This document shows, piece by piece, positions 1 through 11,609 of a stretch of 64,000 nucleotides of DNA. The notes beneath the pieces were generated by a model. That model ran no database searches, was not told the DNA's origin, and saw only the letters and a list, made by a program, of their open reading frames with translations. Each line of letters starts with the position of its first letter. Position 1 is the first letter of the stretch. Source of the DNA: Selaginella moellendorffii (Eukaryota > Streptophyta > Lycopodiopsida > Selaginellales > Selaginellaceae); contig NW_003314279.1 in assembly GCF_000143415.4 (NCBI RefSeq), positions 368,336 to 432,335 of the forward strand, read 5' to 3'. The translations under genes were made by a program, and so were the position numbers.

Positions 1-1
1 C

Positions 2-1738
2 GTGATCTCTTGGAACGCTTTGATTCTCGGGTACGCGGAGAACGGCGAAGCCGAGAGAGCTCTGGAGCTCTTCGTGGTGATGCAAGCCGGTGGCTGCCCT
101 CCAGATTCCTGGACGTTCGTCGCCGCTCTGAAAGCTTGCTCCAGGCTCGCAGTGACGGCCGACTTTGGCGACCAGAGGCACGGCAAGATGGAAGTGTTGG
201 AGAAGAGCATGGCGTTGCACTCTCAGGCTCGGAAAGCTGGCGGCTGCGATTCGAGTCTATACATCGGAAGCAGCTTGGTGGACGTGTACTCCAAGTGTGC
301 CAGTATGGGAGACGCTTCCTCCGTGTTTGAGAAGATGGCGCAGCGGAATGTGGTCGCGTGGACAGCTCTGATACTCGGCTATGCCGATAACGGGCAGGAG
401 AGGCTGGCGCTGGAAACGTTTCGGTGCCTGCGCGGCGTAGGCGTGGTGCCGAATGCCTTGACGTACGTCGCTTGTCTCAAGGCTTGCAGCGGCCTTGCGA
501 GTGACGAGGAGGCCAGAGAACTTGACGGGAAGCTCGTGAAGATGGTGTCCTTGGAGAATGCTCTGGCCGTTCACTCTCAAGCTGCGAGAGACAACTGCGA
601 CAGGGATATGTTCGTGGCGAGCAGATTGATCGATGCTTATGCCGAGAGCAAGAGCATGGATGACGCTGCGAGGGTGTTTGCCGGGATGCCGGACCGGGAC
701 GTGGTGGCCTGGAACGAGCTCATGCTGGGGTACGTTGAGAACGGTGACGGGGAGCTGGCTCTGGAGGCGTTCACGGGCATGAGACGAGACGGCTGTGTTC
801 CAAACGCTGGGACCTTTGTCGCTGCTCTGAAAGCTTGCATCAGGATCTCGGCGAAAGAAGAGTGGCAGAAAGTTGACGGGTCGGGCGTGAAGCTGCGAAG
901 TCTCGAGACGGGCATGGCGATACACTCTCAAGCCGCAGCTCAAAGTCTCGACTCGGACGTGTACGTCGCGAACACCTTGCTCGACATGTACGCCAACTGC
1001 GGTGGAATGCTGGAAGCCGAGAGAGTCTTCGGCAACATGCCACGCCCCGGGGTGGTCTCCTGGACGGCTCTGATATCCGGATACACCGAGAACGGGCAAG
1101 GCAGGGTGGCGCTGGAGCTTCTCTCTCGGATGGAGGCCCAAGGCTGGAAACCGGACGCTCGGACACTTGCGATCGCGTTGAAGGCCTGCGGCAGCGTCGG
1201 GGCTCTGGAAGCTGGCATGGCGATCCACGGCGACGTCTGCAAGCAGGGGCTCGAAAGCGATACAGTGGTGGTGACTTGCTTGATAGATTTCTACGCCAAG
1301 TGTGGGAGCATGGCTTCCTCCCAGCAGGTGTTTGATGCGCTTGCTCCCAGAGACGCAGTGGCCTGGACTGCGTTGCTCGCCGGGTACAGCCGCGGAGGGG
1401 ACGCCGCTCTGGTGTTCGAGACCTTCCACGAGATGGTCGACGAAGGTGTCAAAGTCTGCGGCATGGGATTTCAGTGCCTTCTGGCCGTGTGCAGTCATTC
1501 CGGCCTGGTCGACACTGGGAGGCTCTGCTTCGACGCGATGCAGTCCAAGTACAAGGTGAGCCCCGGCCGCGAGCACTACCACTGCGTCATCGATCTTCTC
1601 AGCCGGGCCAATCAGCTCGAGGAAGCTCTGGATATGGTGGAAGCTATGCCTTTCGAGCCGACGTTTGTTACGTGGACGACGGTGCTGAGTGCTTGGACTC
1701 GGATCCAAGTTAACATTCCAAAGTTCTCTCCTGGCTGA
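2..1738 (+). CDS. PLS-type pentatricopeptide repeat protein, 5' end outside the window
   Basis: The open frame runs in from the left edge and ends at a TGA at 1736-1738, giving 578 visible residues. Repeats of about 35 residues recur through its whole length, with the plant PLS-class signatures W(N/T)(A/E)LI(L/S)GY.ENG, A(L/F)KAC and VVAWTALI. PPR proteins bind organellar RNA one base per repeat and act in editing, splicing or stability in chloroplasts or mitochondria. The last repeats (YHCVIDLLSRANQLEEALDMV, MPFEPTFVTWTTVLSAW) mark the start of an E region, but the frame stops about 12 residues later, so no E+ or DYW deaminase domain is visible. Either it is a short PLS protein or the C-terminus was lost. 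Several inter-repeat inserts (for example near residues 55-75 and 170-185) are longer than usual. The family call is firm; the RNA target cannot be inferred. It converges with the photolyase gene. Confidence 0.93.
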   Translation: MISWNALILGYAENGEAERALELFVVMQAGGCPPDSWTFVAALKACSRLAVTADFGDQRHGKMEVLEKSMALHSQARKAGGCDSSLYIGSSLVDVYSKCASMGDASSVFEKMAQRNVVAWTALILGYADNGQERLALETFRCLRGVGVVPNALTYVACLKACSGLASDEEARELDGKLVKMVSLENALAVHSQAARDNCDRDMFVASRLIDAYAESKSMDDAARVFAGMPDRDVVAWNELMLGYVENGDGELALEAFTGMRRDGCVPNAGTFVAALKACIRISAKEEWQKVDGSGVKLRSLETGMAIHSQAAAQSLDSDVYVANTLLDMYANCGGMLEAERVFGNMPRPGVVSWTALISGYTENGQGRVALELLSRMEAQGWKPDARTLAIALKACGSVGALEAGMAIHGDVCKQGLESDTVVVTCLIDFYAKCGSMASSQQVFDALAPRDAVAWTALLAGYSRGGDAALVFETFHEMVDEGVKVCGMGFQCLLAVCSHSGLVDTGRLCFDAMQSKYKVSPGREHYHCVIDLLSRANQLEEALDMVEAMPFEPTFVTWTTVLSAWTRIQVNIPKFSPG

Positions 1739-1791
1739 AGGAACAAGAACTCGATCTTACAAGCTAGAAAACATAGGATAAGGCTACTACA

Positions 1792-3820
1792 TCACCTCTT
1801 TCGACGCTTCTTCACCTCGGCGACAAGCTTGTTCACGTACATAATGTATCCATCCACATTGAACTTACGCTTGCAGCCTTCGTAGTTCATGTAACGTATC
1901 TTGCCAAATATCGGCCTCTCTTTCCAGCCCTGAAAAACAAGCCTGTGAGAAAGAGCCTGTGTATTTTGCTCGCACACCTGGTCATGAATGCCACATATGG
2001 ACCACATACAACCAACGTAGCCATTTGGATCTCTTCCATCCAATTGATACTGCAACAAAGGCTTTCTCTATGAAGAACACAAAGAGAGGGAGTAAACAAT
2101 ACCTTGTCGTTGAAGTAAATCGCAATGGCCAAAGCGTCCTCGGGACTTTCCGTCCACTCCAATATCTTCTTCGCCCAGTACATACTGCCAAAAAACAGTG
2201 CAAAAGGAGTCATAAATCGAGAACTACTTTGGAACATACCGCATAAAACCGTGCATTTTCCCACGGTGAACCATCTCTAGCTGGGAAGCGTTCCATAGCT
2301 GTTCAGAAAAAATCAAGAAAGAAACTACTAGCTTGTTCATTGAATTCAAGTCCCTTACTTTATCTTTTGTCTTCCCATCTTCAAGCTGCTGCCTCCTGGG
2401 AAAAAGAAGCACCAATCTTAAACTGCAAGCTTTTGAAACGACCCTAGAGACAGCTTACGTGTAGATATGTTCTCTTTTATCATTCGCATGCTCAAGCAAC
2501 GAGTTCCGGGCCCATTCCCACGCTCCCTGGATGTTGTCATAATTCGGTTGATAGTAGCAAAAATTGTCAGACAGCTCCCGCCTGATTATTAGTTCCTCCA
2601 GAAACGAATCCACAGACTGGGAAAAAAGGAAGAAGGAATCAAGACAACGAAGCCATCAAAAGATTTTGAACAAACCTGCATATGTAGCTTACGAGCTTTT
2701 CGAACCTCAAATGCGCAGCGTTGAGGAGAAAGCTGACCGTAGTGAAAGTAAGGGGAGAGGTCTGATAAACGTTCAAGTTTGGACGGGTCATTTCTCTCAG
2801 CGCTGTAACGTTGAAGTCTAGAGGACAAAAAACCCGCTAACCGTTCAAGAGCTATATCTTCGCCTGGTTCACACCAGTCGACTTCAGGAACTTCGTCACC
2901 AGCTCTGTTACATCGCAGAGAAAATGTCAGCGAGACCTTTTCTCGACGTCGTTACCTTAGAACTTCATCTATAAGAGAATCCCAATCGATCTTCTCTTGT
3001 GCCACCCCAGGCCAAGGCTTTGAGAAAGGCTCGAGCGTTGGAAAGTCCACCAGAAACTCTGGAAGCTGCCTCTGGATTTTCAATCTGATAGTACGAGCAG
3101 CGTATTCCAGTTTGTCCGAGGCAATCCAAACGGGAACGACATTATGAGCATCTACCTCGTGCACGGCGGTGGTAGTGTCTGCCCCGAGTCTGCTTACAAC
3201 ACCAGTTCTCCAGGTTCGACCAATCCTCAGAGGAGAAAAATCAAGTACGAGGATGGACGCGTTGCATGCCTCGACAAATGCGGGAATCGTGTCTTCTGGT
3301 CGACCCTGCAGAGTTAAAACCATGGAAACGTGAAAAAGAGAGAGAAATAGAGATCTAAAGCACCATTCCAGGCATTGAAACAAGAAAGTTCTCAAGAAAA
3401 ACTAAGGATTACCCGTAGCAAGAAAAAAGCGATGCCAAGCTTCTCGAGGTTCTTCTCCACAACGCGCAGGCCCCGAAGAAGAAATCCAAAATGCCGGGCT
3501 TTGGCTTCCAGAAAGCTCTCCACCAAATTAAACACCACGGCCACTGGGGTATCTCTCTTCCTGGCCTGCTCGGCCGCGTAGAGCAAAGCCCAGTTATCCC
3601 TGGATCGCTGATCCCTCGACATCCAATACACCACAGGACCGCTGTGAGATTCATCCCCTTGACTTAACACGCGCACTCTCCTGGGATTCACACCGATCGA
3701 CGATCTCAATCCCTCGCCTAGGAATCCACCGCCATCGGCGTCCAATTTCTGCTTCTTGGCTCCGGCGGCAGCAGCATCCAAGGCGCCAGCGACCTCCTTC
3801 TTACCCGAGAGCTGTGACAT
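1792..3820 (-). CDS. PHR2/UVR2-type: Class II CPD photolyase (deoxyribodipyrimidine photo-lyase), 9 exons
   Basis: The enzyme uses FADH- and blue/UV-A light to split cyclobutane pyrimidine dimers in DNA. Exons on the minus strand are 3820-3413, 3305-2956, 2904-2676, 2616-2459, 2395-2359, 2298-2240, 2184-2103, 2049-1978 and 1929-1792. All introns are GT-AG and short, all phases fit, and the sum is 1533 nt (510 codons plus stop), the usual class II length. Exon 1 carries the photolyase alpha/beta domain ([26 protein letters not shown]). Exon 2 has [13 protein letters not shown]. Exons 3-4 have [12 protein letters not shown] and [10 protein letters not shown]. Exons 6-8 have [24 protein letters not shown] and [15 protein letters not shown], the class II FAD pocket. 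The C-terminus ends in a basic KKRRKR, a possible nuclear signal. The gene looks intact. Its promoter must lie in 3821-3954 or overlap the 3' end of the neighbouring gene. Confidence 0.95.
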
Positions 3821-3954
3821 TTTCTTCTTGCCGCCTACATTCCAGGAGCCAAGCGCATACCTGAGAACTTAGGGCTCTTGCGGATGGACACACGTGGCAG
3901 GCTCTCCGCCATTTGTCTACGCGCCAAGAATATACACAAAACGTGCTTAGCCTT

Positions 3955-6900
3955 TCATCTTCGCGTCAAACTATAAACCACTACCTTAAAGGCTTTGCTT
4001 AAACGAGTACGAGTTGGGGTTTGATTTTGCTGCTGCTGCTGCCGCTGCTGCCGTGAAGAATTTTGATTCTGCTCAGCCTGCCTCGCTGGGATTAACAGGT
4101 TTTGGATCGCCGACTGGAGCGTCTCAGCGAAATCAATGGTTCCTGACGTAAGGTCTCGGCCGGAAATCCTCGGACCATTCTGGAACCAGTTTTCCGGCCC
4201 AGCACCGCCCTGTTGGATACCTTGCATTTGTTGGTCTTGTGTCTGTTCTTCCACTGGCCGCTTTAGAGCTGTCAGGACATTGCAGAGATAGTCGATGTCC
4301 GCAGAGCTCCTCGCTCGTTTAAACTGCAAACGCCACAGATCTGCAGAGCACAGCCACCTGGAATATCTATTTTGAAAAGTTCTATAGAATTCTGAGAGCG
4401 GGACAAACCTTCTGTTGCAAAATATTTCGCAAAAAGTAACTAGCTTTAAACCATGATATTCCTGAAAAGGAAAAAAAGCGAATCCCATCATGCAAAGCAT
4501 AAACATCAATCTTATTACCTTTCACTTCCTTCTCTTTTCTTGGCACCTAACGCTGGCTTTGAAAGCGTTAACGTAAGGAAATCTTCGACAATCTTGCATA
4601 TTGAGGATCTCAGCGATTTTACCCAGTGACTCAGTTGTCTCGGCACGAGAAGGTCCGGTTCCAAGTAAATCAGCTTTTAGGAGTGGTGGAGTAGCGGATG
4701 AGTACGAGGGCCAAGCCATTTCAAAAGCACGTTTGTTATGAACGGTGTCCATTGATGCTGAAGGTACATGAGCACCATCATCTCTGGAAAAACATTTATG
4801 AAGCATACACAAAATTAAAAAAACGCCTACCTGTAGTTTTTGGCAGTCCAATAAGGTTGTGCTTCATAAAGCACAGCCTGGATTTCATACAGTTCTCTCC
4901 AGTTACAGTCCTTCCAGAGCTCATCGAAAGCAATCTGGGAAAAAAACATAAAAAAAGATATAACTAGAGATTCTAAAAATATTTACCGTGAAAAAGGATT
5001 GAGCTAAAGGTAGCGCATCGTTCTCGGGGAGTATGGACCAATCCAAACCCCGGTTTCGCTCGATGGTTGCATATGCAGTACTGAGATCACCGGTAAAGGA
5101 AGCCAACTTCCAAAAAGACTTGATATTTCCTGCTGCCGTTAGAAGAGATGTAAACGTTTCTTCAACATCTCTTGTAGATGGATTTTTTGCTTTTATTTCG
5201 TTCCAAACCTGCAAGGAAGAAATTGTTACAAGCTAAACTTCTAGTGGAATTGTTCACCAGATGTTTCATTGCGTACGCCATTTCAATTCGGATTTGCCGG
5301 AGGTGCTCGAAATATGGAATCTGCAACATTGCTGATGTGGATAGTGTTCCAAACAGCACGACGTTTTGTATGCCACCATTGCGGTGTAGCTCTGCAACGC
5401 TGTCCGGATTCACTGTACTCACAATGCCCGTGTCGAGCAAGACACGCGCAGGGACTTGCTTGACACAGGCAATCTTGTCATGGCCATTCTCGCCACTGCC
5501 ACCAGTCTTAACGATGAATTCCTCTCGCGACAAGCCTGCACAGCCGCAAAACCAAAAATCTATTGAGAAAGCGTGAAAGCTTTCAGGGACATACCTGGAA
5601 CTTCGTGGTGATGATCGTCACCTACAGACGTTGTGAGCAGTTTATTCTTGGCTACAGCAGAAAAGAAACAGGAAATTAGAGACAAAATGAACAAAAAAAC
5701 GATCAATACTCTTGTCCAGCTTGGTCTCGTAAAAGTCCTCAATCGCCAATGCCGGAGCTGTCCCTTTGAGGTCCGCGTCCCCCTTTGGAAAGTCAATGGG
5801 CTTAATGGTGAGTTCTGCTAATTCTTCTCGTGACAAGCCTGCAAAGCCAAAAATCTATTGAGAAAGCGTGAAAGCTTTCAAGGACATACCTGGAACTTCG
5901 TGGTGATGATCGTCACCTACAGAAGTTGTGAGGGGCTTATTCTTGGCTACAGCAGAAAAGAAACAGGAAATTAGAGACAAAATAAATAAAAGAACGATCA
6001 ATACTCTTGTCGAGCTTGGTCTTCTCAAAGTCCTCAATCGCCAATGCCGGAGCTGTCCCTTTGTCCCCCTTCGGAAAGTCAATGGGTTTAATGGTGAGTT
6101 CTACTAATTCCTCTGGTGACAAGCCTGCAAAGCCAAAAATCTATTGAGAAAGCGTGAAAGCTTTCAGGGACATACCTGGAACTTCGTGGTGATGATCGTC
6201 ACCTACAGACGTTGTGAGCGGTTTATTCTTGGCTACAGCAGAAAAGAAACAGGAAATTAGAGACAAAATGAACAAAAAAACGATCAATACTCTTGTCCAG
6301 CTTGGTCTCGTAAAAGTCCTCAATCGCCAATGCCGGAGCTGTCCCTTTGAGGTCCGCGTCCCCCTTTGGAAAGTCAATGGGCTTAATGGTGAGTTCTGCT
6401 AATTCTTCTCGTGACAAGCCTGCAAAGCCAAAAATCTATTGAGAAAGCGTGAAAGCTTTCAGGGACATACCTGGAACTTCGTGGTGATGATCGTCACCTA
6501 CAGAAGTTGTGAGGGGCTTATTCTTGGCTACAGCAGAAAAGAAACAGGAAATTAGAGACAAAATAAACAAAAGAACGATCAATACTTTTGTCCAGCTTGG
6601 TCTTCTCAAAGTCCTCAATCGCCAATGCCGGAGCTGTCCCTTTGTCCCCCTTCGGAAAGTCAATGGGTTTAATGGTGAGTTCTGCTAATTCCTCTGGTGA
6701 CAAGCCTGCAAAGCCAAAAATCTATTGAGAAAGCGTGAAAGCTTTCTGGGACATACCTGGAACTTCGTGGTGATGATCGTCACCTACAGACGTTGTGAGC
6801 GGTTTATTCTTGGCTACAGCAGAAAAGAAACAGGAAATTAGAGACAAAATGAACAAAAAAACGATCAATACTCTTGTCCAGCTTGGTCTCGTAAAAGTCC

Positions 6901-8048
6901 TCAATCGGCAATGCTGGAGATGTCCATTTGAGCGCAGCCTCCCCCTTAGGAATGCAAATGGTGAGAATCTCATCCTGGAGATTAAATATTGCACCATCAA
7001 CGTCAGCATGACGAGGAACCACAAGGTTCTCGGGGCGGAACACGTCCTGCTCCGTGGTAACAAGCACACCCGGTCCATCTTTTGCAACATGCACTTGATC
7101 CAACGACGTGAGACCTGCGCAAGAAACAAATAAGATAACATCATCCACAAATGACTTACCGGGCACTTGCACATAGAACTGGTGGTTCTCAAACGACGAC
7201 CACAATAGCTTCCGCTCGTCATATCCTGCAAGACACAGAAAAAAGAATAAAAAACTCCAGGCAGGATCAACCATACCTTTATCAATGTTCTTGAGGCAGT
7301 TTAGCAGCAGCTGGTAAGCGTGTTTCTTCTCAAAGTTGTAGAGAGCGACGAGACCCCCGTGACGAGGGAACTGCGGCAGGCCCCCCGCATCAGCCACCTT
7401 CCGCGCCAACTCGAGGCTCCTGGCACACCTCGTCAAGTACTCCGTCGAGAAGAGATCTCTTGGAACAACTACTGTAGCATATGATTCAGAGCGCTCCTGG
7501 ATCAGAATGGAGAGGCTCATGGACTGCAGACCAAAGAGATAGCACTCAGCGGCAAACGCAGGCGCCTGCTCCTGCAACTCGTGCACGTTTGGCTCCCCAG
7601 AGAAGACTTCCTTCTCGGCTCGGCAGGCAACAGTCCGGCAAAAGTCATGCACGAGGCGAGTTCCTTCCTTTGTGCGTTGATGGATGGGTGGCTCTCCAAG
7701 CAAGCGGCACCTTGCATAATTGGTCACGAGCTTGATCATGCGTTGATACGGGCAAGGGTAGTCGCCTATGTCGTCAAGCCCGAGTGGTATTTCAGCGGGC
7801 GAGGGGAATTCGCCGCTCACATTGTCGGTGTACTTGAGCATGTGGTCGGTAGCATCACAGTCGCCTAGCGCCCCAAAATCTTGGCCGAGGACACGGTTGA
7901 GCATCACCACCCACAGAAACTCTCCATACTCGTTGTAGCCATCGTCTGTCGGTGGTTTCCTCACTTGGAACCCTTCGCTCCTAGCGCTTGCTGTGTGGAT
8001 GCGCCGCCTACAACCCGCGCTTCCGGTCTGAAGCAGTCGCCTCAACAT
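3955..8048 (-). CDS. Unrecognised multi-exon gene with HSP20-like segment and tandemly amplified exon pairs
   Basis: Function is not recognised. Exon 1 (8048-7277) starts with an Arg/Ser-rich, acid-free leader (MLRRLLQTGSAGCRRRIHTA), which suggests mitochondrial targeting. Exons 2-3 (7225-7160, 7114-6872) give FYVQVPGLTSLDQVHV, PRHADVDGAIFNLQDE and ILTICIPKGE, which resemble the first and last strands of an HSP20/alpha-crystallin domain (inference). Then come alternating exons of 57 and 120/129 bp: 6813-6757, 6705-6586, 6527-6471, 6419-6291, 6232-6176, 6124-6005, 5946-5890, 5838-5710 and 5651-5595, all in phase. Exons 5535-5258, 5208-4987, 4934-4831 and 4783 to about 4555 follow with no known domain. 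The 3' end is less sure: probable exons 4461-4409 and 4357-3955 end in a Gln/Asn-rich tail, and the donor of the exon before 4461 is unresolved. Two genes instead of one is possible but less likely, because exon 5535 starts with the same GLSREE as the repeat exons. Confidence 0.7.
5595..6813 (-). repeat. Intragenic tandem repeat: two-exon units in A-B-A-B order
   Basis: The unit is about 290 bp and contains a 120/129-bp exon, a roughly 58-bp intron, a 57-bp exon and a roughly 51-bp intron. The larger exon starts GLSREELAELTIKPIDFPKG and ends EDFYETKLDK; the smaller codes for KNKPLTTSVGDDHHHEVP. Two versions alternate. A (exons 6419-6291 and 5838-5710) keeps three extra codons in the middle, and B (6705-6586 and 6124-6005) lacks them. 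The A+B pair repeats every ~581 bp with very few differences, introns included, so the last event duplicated a whole A-B dimer recently. The repeat exon resembles the end of exon 3 (LTICIPKG, ALPIEDFYETKLDK), its likely origin. All units remain in frame. Confidence 0.9.
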
Positions 8049-8790
8049 TCTCTCACGGCACTGTAAACCCTAGGGAATGGGCGGGAAAATGGAATCGTGC
8101 CGGTGAAGCTCCGGCCGGCCGCGTGGATCGGGAACGCCATCATAGCCGTCCACGATACCCTGCGCTTCTCCTATTGCAAAGAATTAAAAACAAATGAATT
8201 AGTTACTAATAATAATATAATTGCCTTTTTTTCTAGGTTTGCTATGCATATTATATATTTTTAATATGATATCTATGATATTTTGTGCTCTACAAATTTA
8301 GATTCTTATATCAAATGTTATGATACATTAGTAAGGTTTAAACTTTGGGTGTGATAGATTTTAGTGTGTAAAGTGGATTTTGAGTGCCTATCACAATAAG
8401 CTTAACCATAATAAACCAAGTGTAACAAATTAATGCAATGTTAAAAATTTGTATATGTGATTAAAAATGTGAGAAACATCTTATCACAATTATAACATTA
8501 TTCACTTGTTCGTAGAAAAACCACCACTCTTCATATCTCAAATAACAAAAAATGAATTTACATTTGCTTAATCAATTGTGGCTAATTGATTTCTATTTAT
8601 GGAATATAATGTATGGAATATAAAAAGAGATTACAAAAAATGTGTATATCAATTAGCCCAAAAACCTTAGTTATATATAGGGGATTGAAATCAATTTGAT
8701 GGCTACCAAAATCCCACTAAACTAATATTAGTATACGGTATCGTAGTTGTATACTTAGACCTCACATCATCCCCTCCTCTCGGAATGATG
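8049..8790. other. Intergenic spacer, promoter side of the minus-strand gene, AT-rich
   Basis: About 120 bp next to the start codon are GC-rich and probably hold the promoter and 5' leader of the minus-strand gene. From about 8190 the composition drops to strongly AT-rich sequence with no open frame or recognisable element. This is the transition from genic to repeat DNA. Confidence 0.6.
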
Positions 8791-8798
8791 GAAGACCA

Positions 8799-10000
8799 TC
8801 AAGATTCTCTCCTGGATAAATTAAGATCTGGAAGAATATCAGGAGGAGGCATTGGTGGATCTATACGTGGTGCCAATTGTTCATGATCCTTTTGTATGAA
8901 ATGTTTCAGCCACTGCATATACATAATTTTTAGAGGACCGTTATGTCGAACCTCATAAGCTTGTGGTCCAACTTGTTGCAACACCCAATATAAACCTTTC
9001 CACTGAGCAAAAAGCCATTTAGATAAACCATGTACCATAAGATAGGGAAACAAACTAACACCAAGTTATCCACTTTATACTTCACAATTGGAAGATTATG
9101 GGAGTTATAGTGCTATCATTGTCCTATTTGTACATAGCTCAGGTGTTCGATAGAATTTACTCAAATAAGTGGAAGAATATTTATCAAATACTAATCCCAT
9201 GACCTACCATCGGTAGTTTGCAGCAATTGCGAAGGTAAACCTAATTCCGTTGGCAATATTGGATCATGACCATATAAGAGTTTATATGGTGAAGCACTAA
9301 CAAAACTTTACACCCCTGTGATATATGCATACTATAGAAATGGCAAATAACCATCCCAATTCGAATGTTGAAAGTTCACGTACTTCACAATTATCCATTT
9401 GAAGGTCTAAACAAGTTATTCCATCAAACCATCTAACTGTGGATGATAAGCACTTGTGAAAGTGTAGTGTATCCCCAATTGAAACTTCAAAATATGAAAT
9501 GTCTCAACCATAAATGCAGGACCATTATTTGAAAAAATCCATTCTGGATAAGAATGTTAGAACACTACTCAATTGAGGAGGAAGTATCTAATAGTAGTTG
9601 CAAACACGCTAGCAAGAGCATTGACTTCCACTCAATAAATTAAGTAGTCAAAAACAATAATGATATACTCATTGCCAACAATCGATCATGGAAAAGGTCC
9701 TATCAAATAAAATGCGACAAACTTAAACGGATGGGAAATTAAAATTAACTCCAACCGTCCTTCTATAGCATAAGGGAGAGTATTATGAGTTTGGCACCAA
9801 ACGCAACGATGCACATACCAGATAACATCACATTGCATCTTCGGCCAATAAAAAGACACGTGCAATTTCTCAGTCACATGACAATATCTCATATGCCCAT
9901 CTAAAATAGAAGAATCATGGTAGACATAGAAAAAACATGGAATAAAGATTGAAGGCACCACCAGTCATAAATGATTATTAGGATCTATCCCCATAAAATA
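8799..10000 (-). pseudogene. Decayed Ty3/gypsy integrase fragment (lineage unlike family B)
   Basis: Read on the minus strand from about 9961, a degenerate integrase is recognisable. The H2C2 zinc finger appears as GHMRYCHVTEKLHVSFYWPK and CVWCQTHN, and the start of the core domain as YLIGPFP. In other frames, 9680-9420 gives IVFDYLIYWVEV, then NNGPAFMVETF and AYHPQLDG (the HPQ.DG motif). The piece at 9053-8799 has KGLYWVLQQVGPQAYEV, an integrase C-terminal segment. Stops and frameshifts interrupt it throughout and no LTR is visible. It is the old substrate into which C1 was inserted. The sequence differs clearly from family B, so it represents another, older gypsy lineage. Confidence 0.75.
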
Positions 10001-10199
10001 AAAAAAACCATTATCAAGGCGGTATTGTAAAATGACAAATTATTTACAAGTGATGTAAGATTCTTAAACCCATCACAAAACTTTCAAATTCACGGCTCAA
10101 TCTTTTGAGCTTCACAAACCTCGTTAAGAGCAAGTAAATCCTGCTTTGCACCTTATGGACATTGAATGTCAAGTATAACAATTGCCGACAGCACGAAAT

Positions 10200-10315
10200 T
10201 ATAAGTAATTAAATTTTCCATTTTACTTTAGTCATTTAACCACACTTTCAACCACTTGGAGGTGTTTAGCTTACAACCTCTATAAATCCTATTCCCAACT
10301 TAGGGACTTGCTAGC
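10200..10315 (-). repeat. C1 3' LTR, outer 116 bp
   Basis: The segment starts TATAAGTAATTAAATTTTCC, matching the family C terminus TGTAAGCGACTAAATTTTCC at 43998 and 49924. It ends in CTAGC, one copy of the A1 target-site duplication; the LTR resumes at 27516. Confidence 0.85.
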
Positions 10316-11464
10316 TGTAGCACACGTGGTTTTGACCCTTTATCTTATGGTAGGATAACACCATGAAGTGGAACCTAAACCCTCTATGTGCCATGTGTCA
10401 TATGCCACATGTCACATACCACATGTCCATAGGACAATGGTATGGAACCCGAGGTTCAGAGCCTTGGGCCACTAAATGAAGGAACAATGCCAAATTCCTA
10501 AGCATAGAGCCAAGGAGTGATAGAACCGGACCACAGAGCAATTTCCAAGCATATAGCCCAAAGAGTGAAGGAACAAGAGCTTGGAGTGACTTGGAACAGT
10601 CCTAAAGCAACTAGCATCCTATTGCCATGACCAATATGCAAAACGGAGCCAAAAAGAGTCTGGAACTATTTCGGCATACTGGTGGCCTAACGTAAGGACA
10701 TGGGTACTCCACTAGCTAGCATGGAATGGAGTGTTGGCCTTAGACCCAAGCCAAATGCAGAACAAGGACAGGCATGCAAGTGGGAGCTATACTATGCCTT
10801 AGGTTGGTCGGCCATGCCCAACCTACCCATTATCTGTACTATACATTTGGAACCCTCCATAGGCCCCCCCCCCCCCCCCGCCCCGCGGAGGAACACACGC
10901 TTTGGGCTTTCACCCCAAGCTTCCCTTAGTATTAGGAGTTAGTCTCTAGGACAAGCTCGAAACTTACTAAATATGGAATGTCTTTAGATTGTGAATTCGG
11001 ACATGAAACGAATACCATTGTGTTTAGGACAATCTATACATTCCGTAGATATGCCAAATGAGCAAATTTGGATATTTTCCATAAATAGCATTTGGGACCA
11101 AAATGAGACTAACACAAAGGGCATGATAGCAAGGGTGTTCAGCAGACATGGTAAGCTATTATTTAGTGAATATTCAGAGACCAAGCTCAATATCATGGGA
11201 GTTCTCAACACTAGCAAGTGCAAGTCAACAAATGAATTTGTCTAACCAGGTCAAATATGCTTGACTAAATAGACACTTAGGAATTCCTTCTTTATGCTCA
11301 TCTAGTCAAGTACACATGTGAAGACCAGTTTCTCAACTAACTTAGGCGGAGACTGATAACGAGTCTAGCAATACCAACCTCCTACCGTCGTGGTAGTAAG
11401 GAAAGAGTGTTCGTAAGGACTGGCTGATAGATAACTTTCGATACCCAAAGTCATATTCACGACA
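10316..11464 (-). repeat. A1 3' LTR (family A)
   Basis: On the minus strand it starts TGTCGTGAATATGACTTTGG and ends CGTGTGCTACA, so it has TG...CA ends and is 1149 bp long. It carries the core block shared with families B and C (around 10840-10920), including GGGTGAAAGCCCAAAGC and TTCCAAATGTATAGTA on the minus strand, and a long C run at 10864-10880 (plus strand). Confidence 0.9.
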
Positions 11465-11479
11465 CTCTCCCCCCCTAGG
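11465..11479 (-). promoter_or_regulatory. Polypurine tract of A1
   Basis: On the minus strand CCTAGGGGGGGAGAG lies directly upstream of the 3' LTR, where plus-strand DNA priming is expected. The same tract recurs before each LTR start in the 22918-25450 array. Confidence 0.85.
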
Positions 11480-11609
11480 AAAGTTTGATGTCCTTGTCGA
11501 TGCATACTCGAGTCTAGAATACCGCCAAGGAAACAACTCCAGAAAAAGTTCATGGTATTCACACTATATGAAAAATGCACCAACTTAAATGAGTTAGGAG
11601 GCAACTTCT

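Noticed and set aside
257-1708. A 483-codon frame antisense to the PPR gene
   Set aside because: It is the shadow of a GC-rich coding strand; the PPR reading explains the region fully.
5595-6813. The regular ~290-bp array, considered as a CRISPR-like or satellite array
   Set aside because: Units are in-phase exon-intron pairs with proper splice sites; the genome is eukaryotic.
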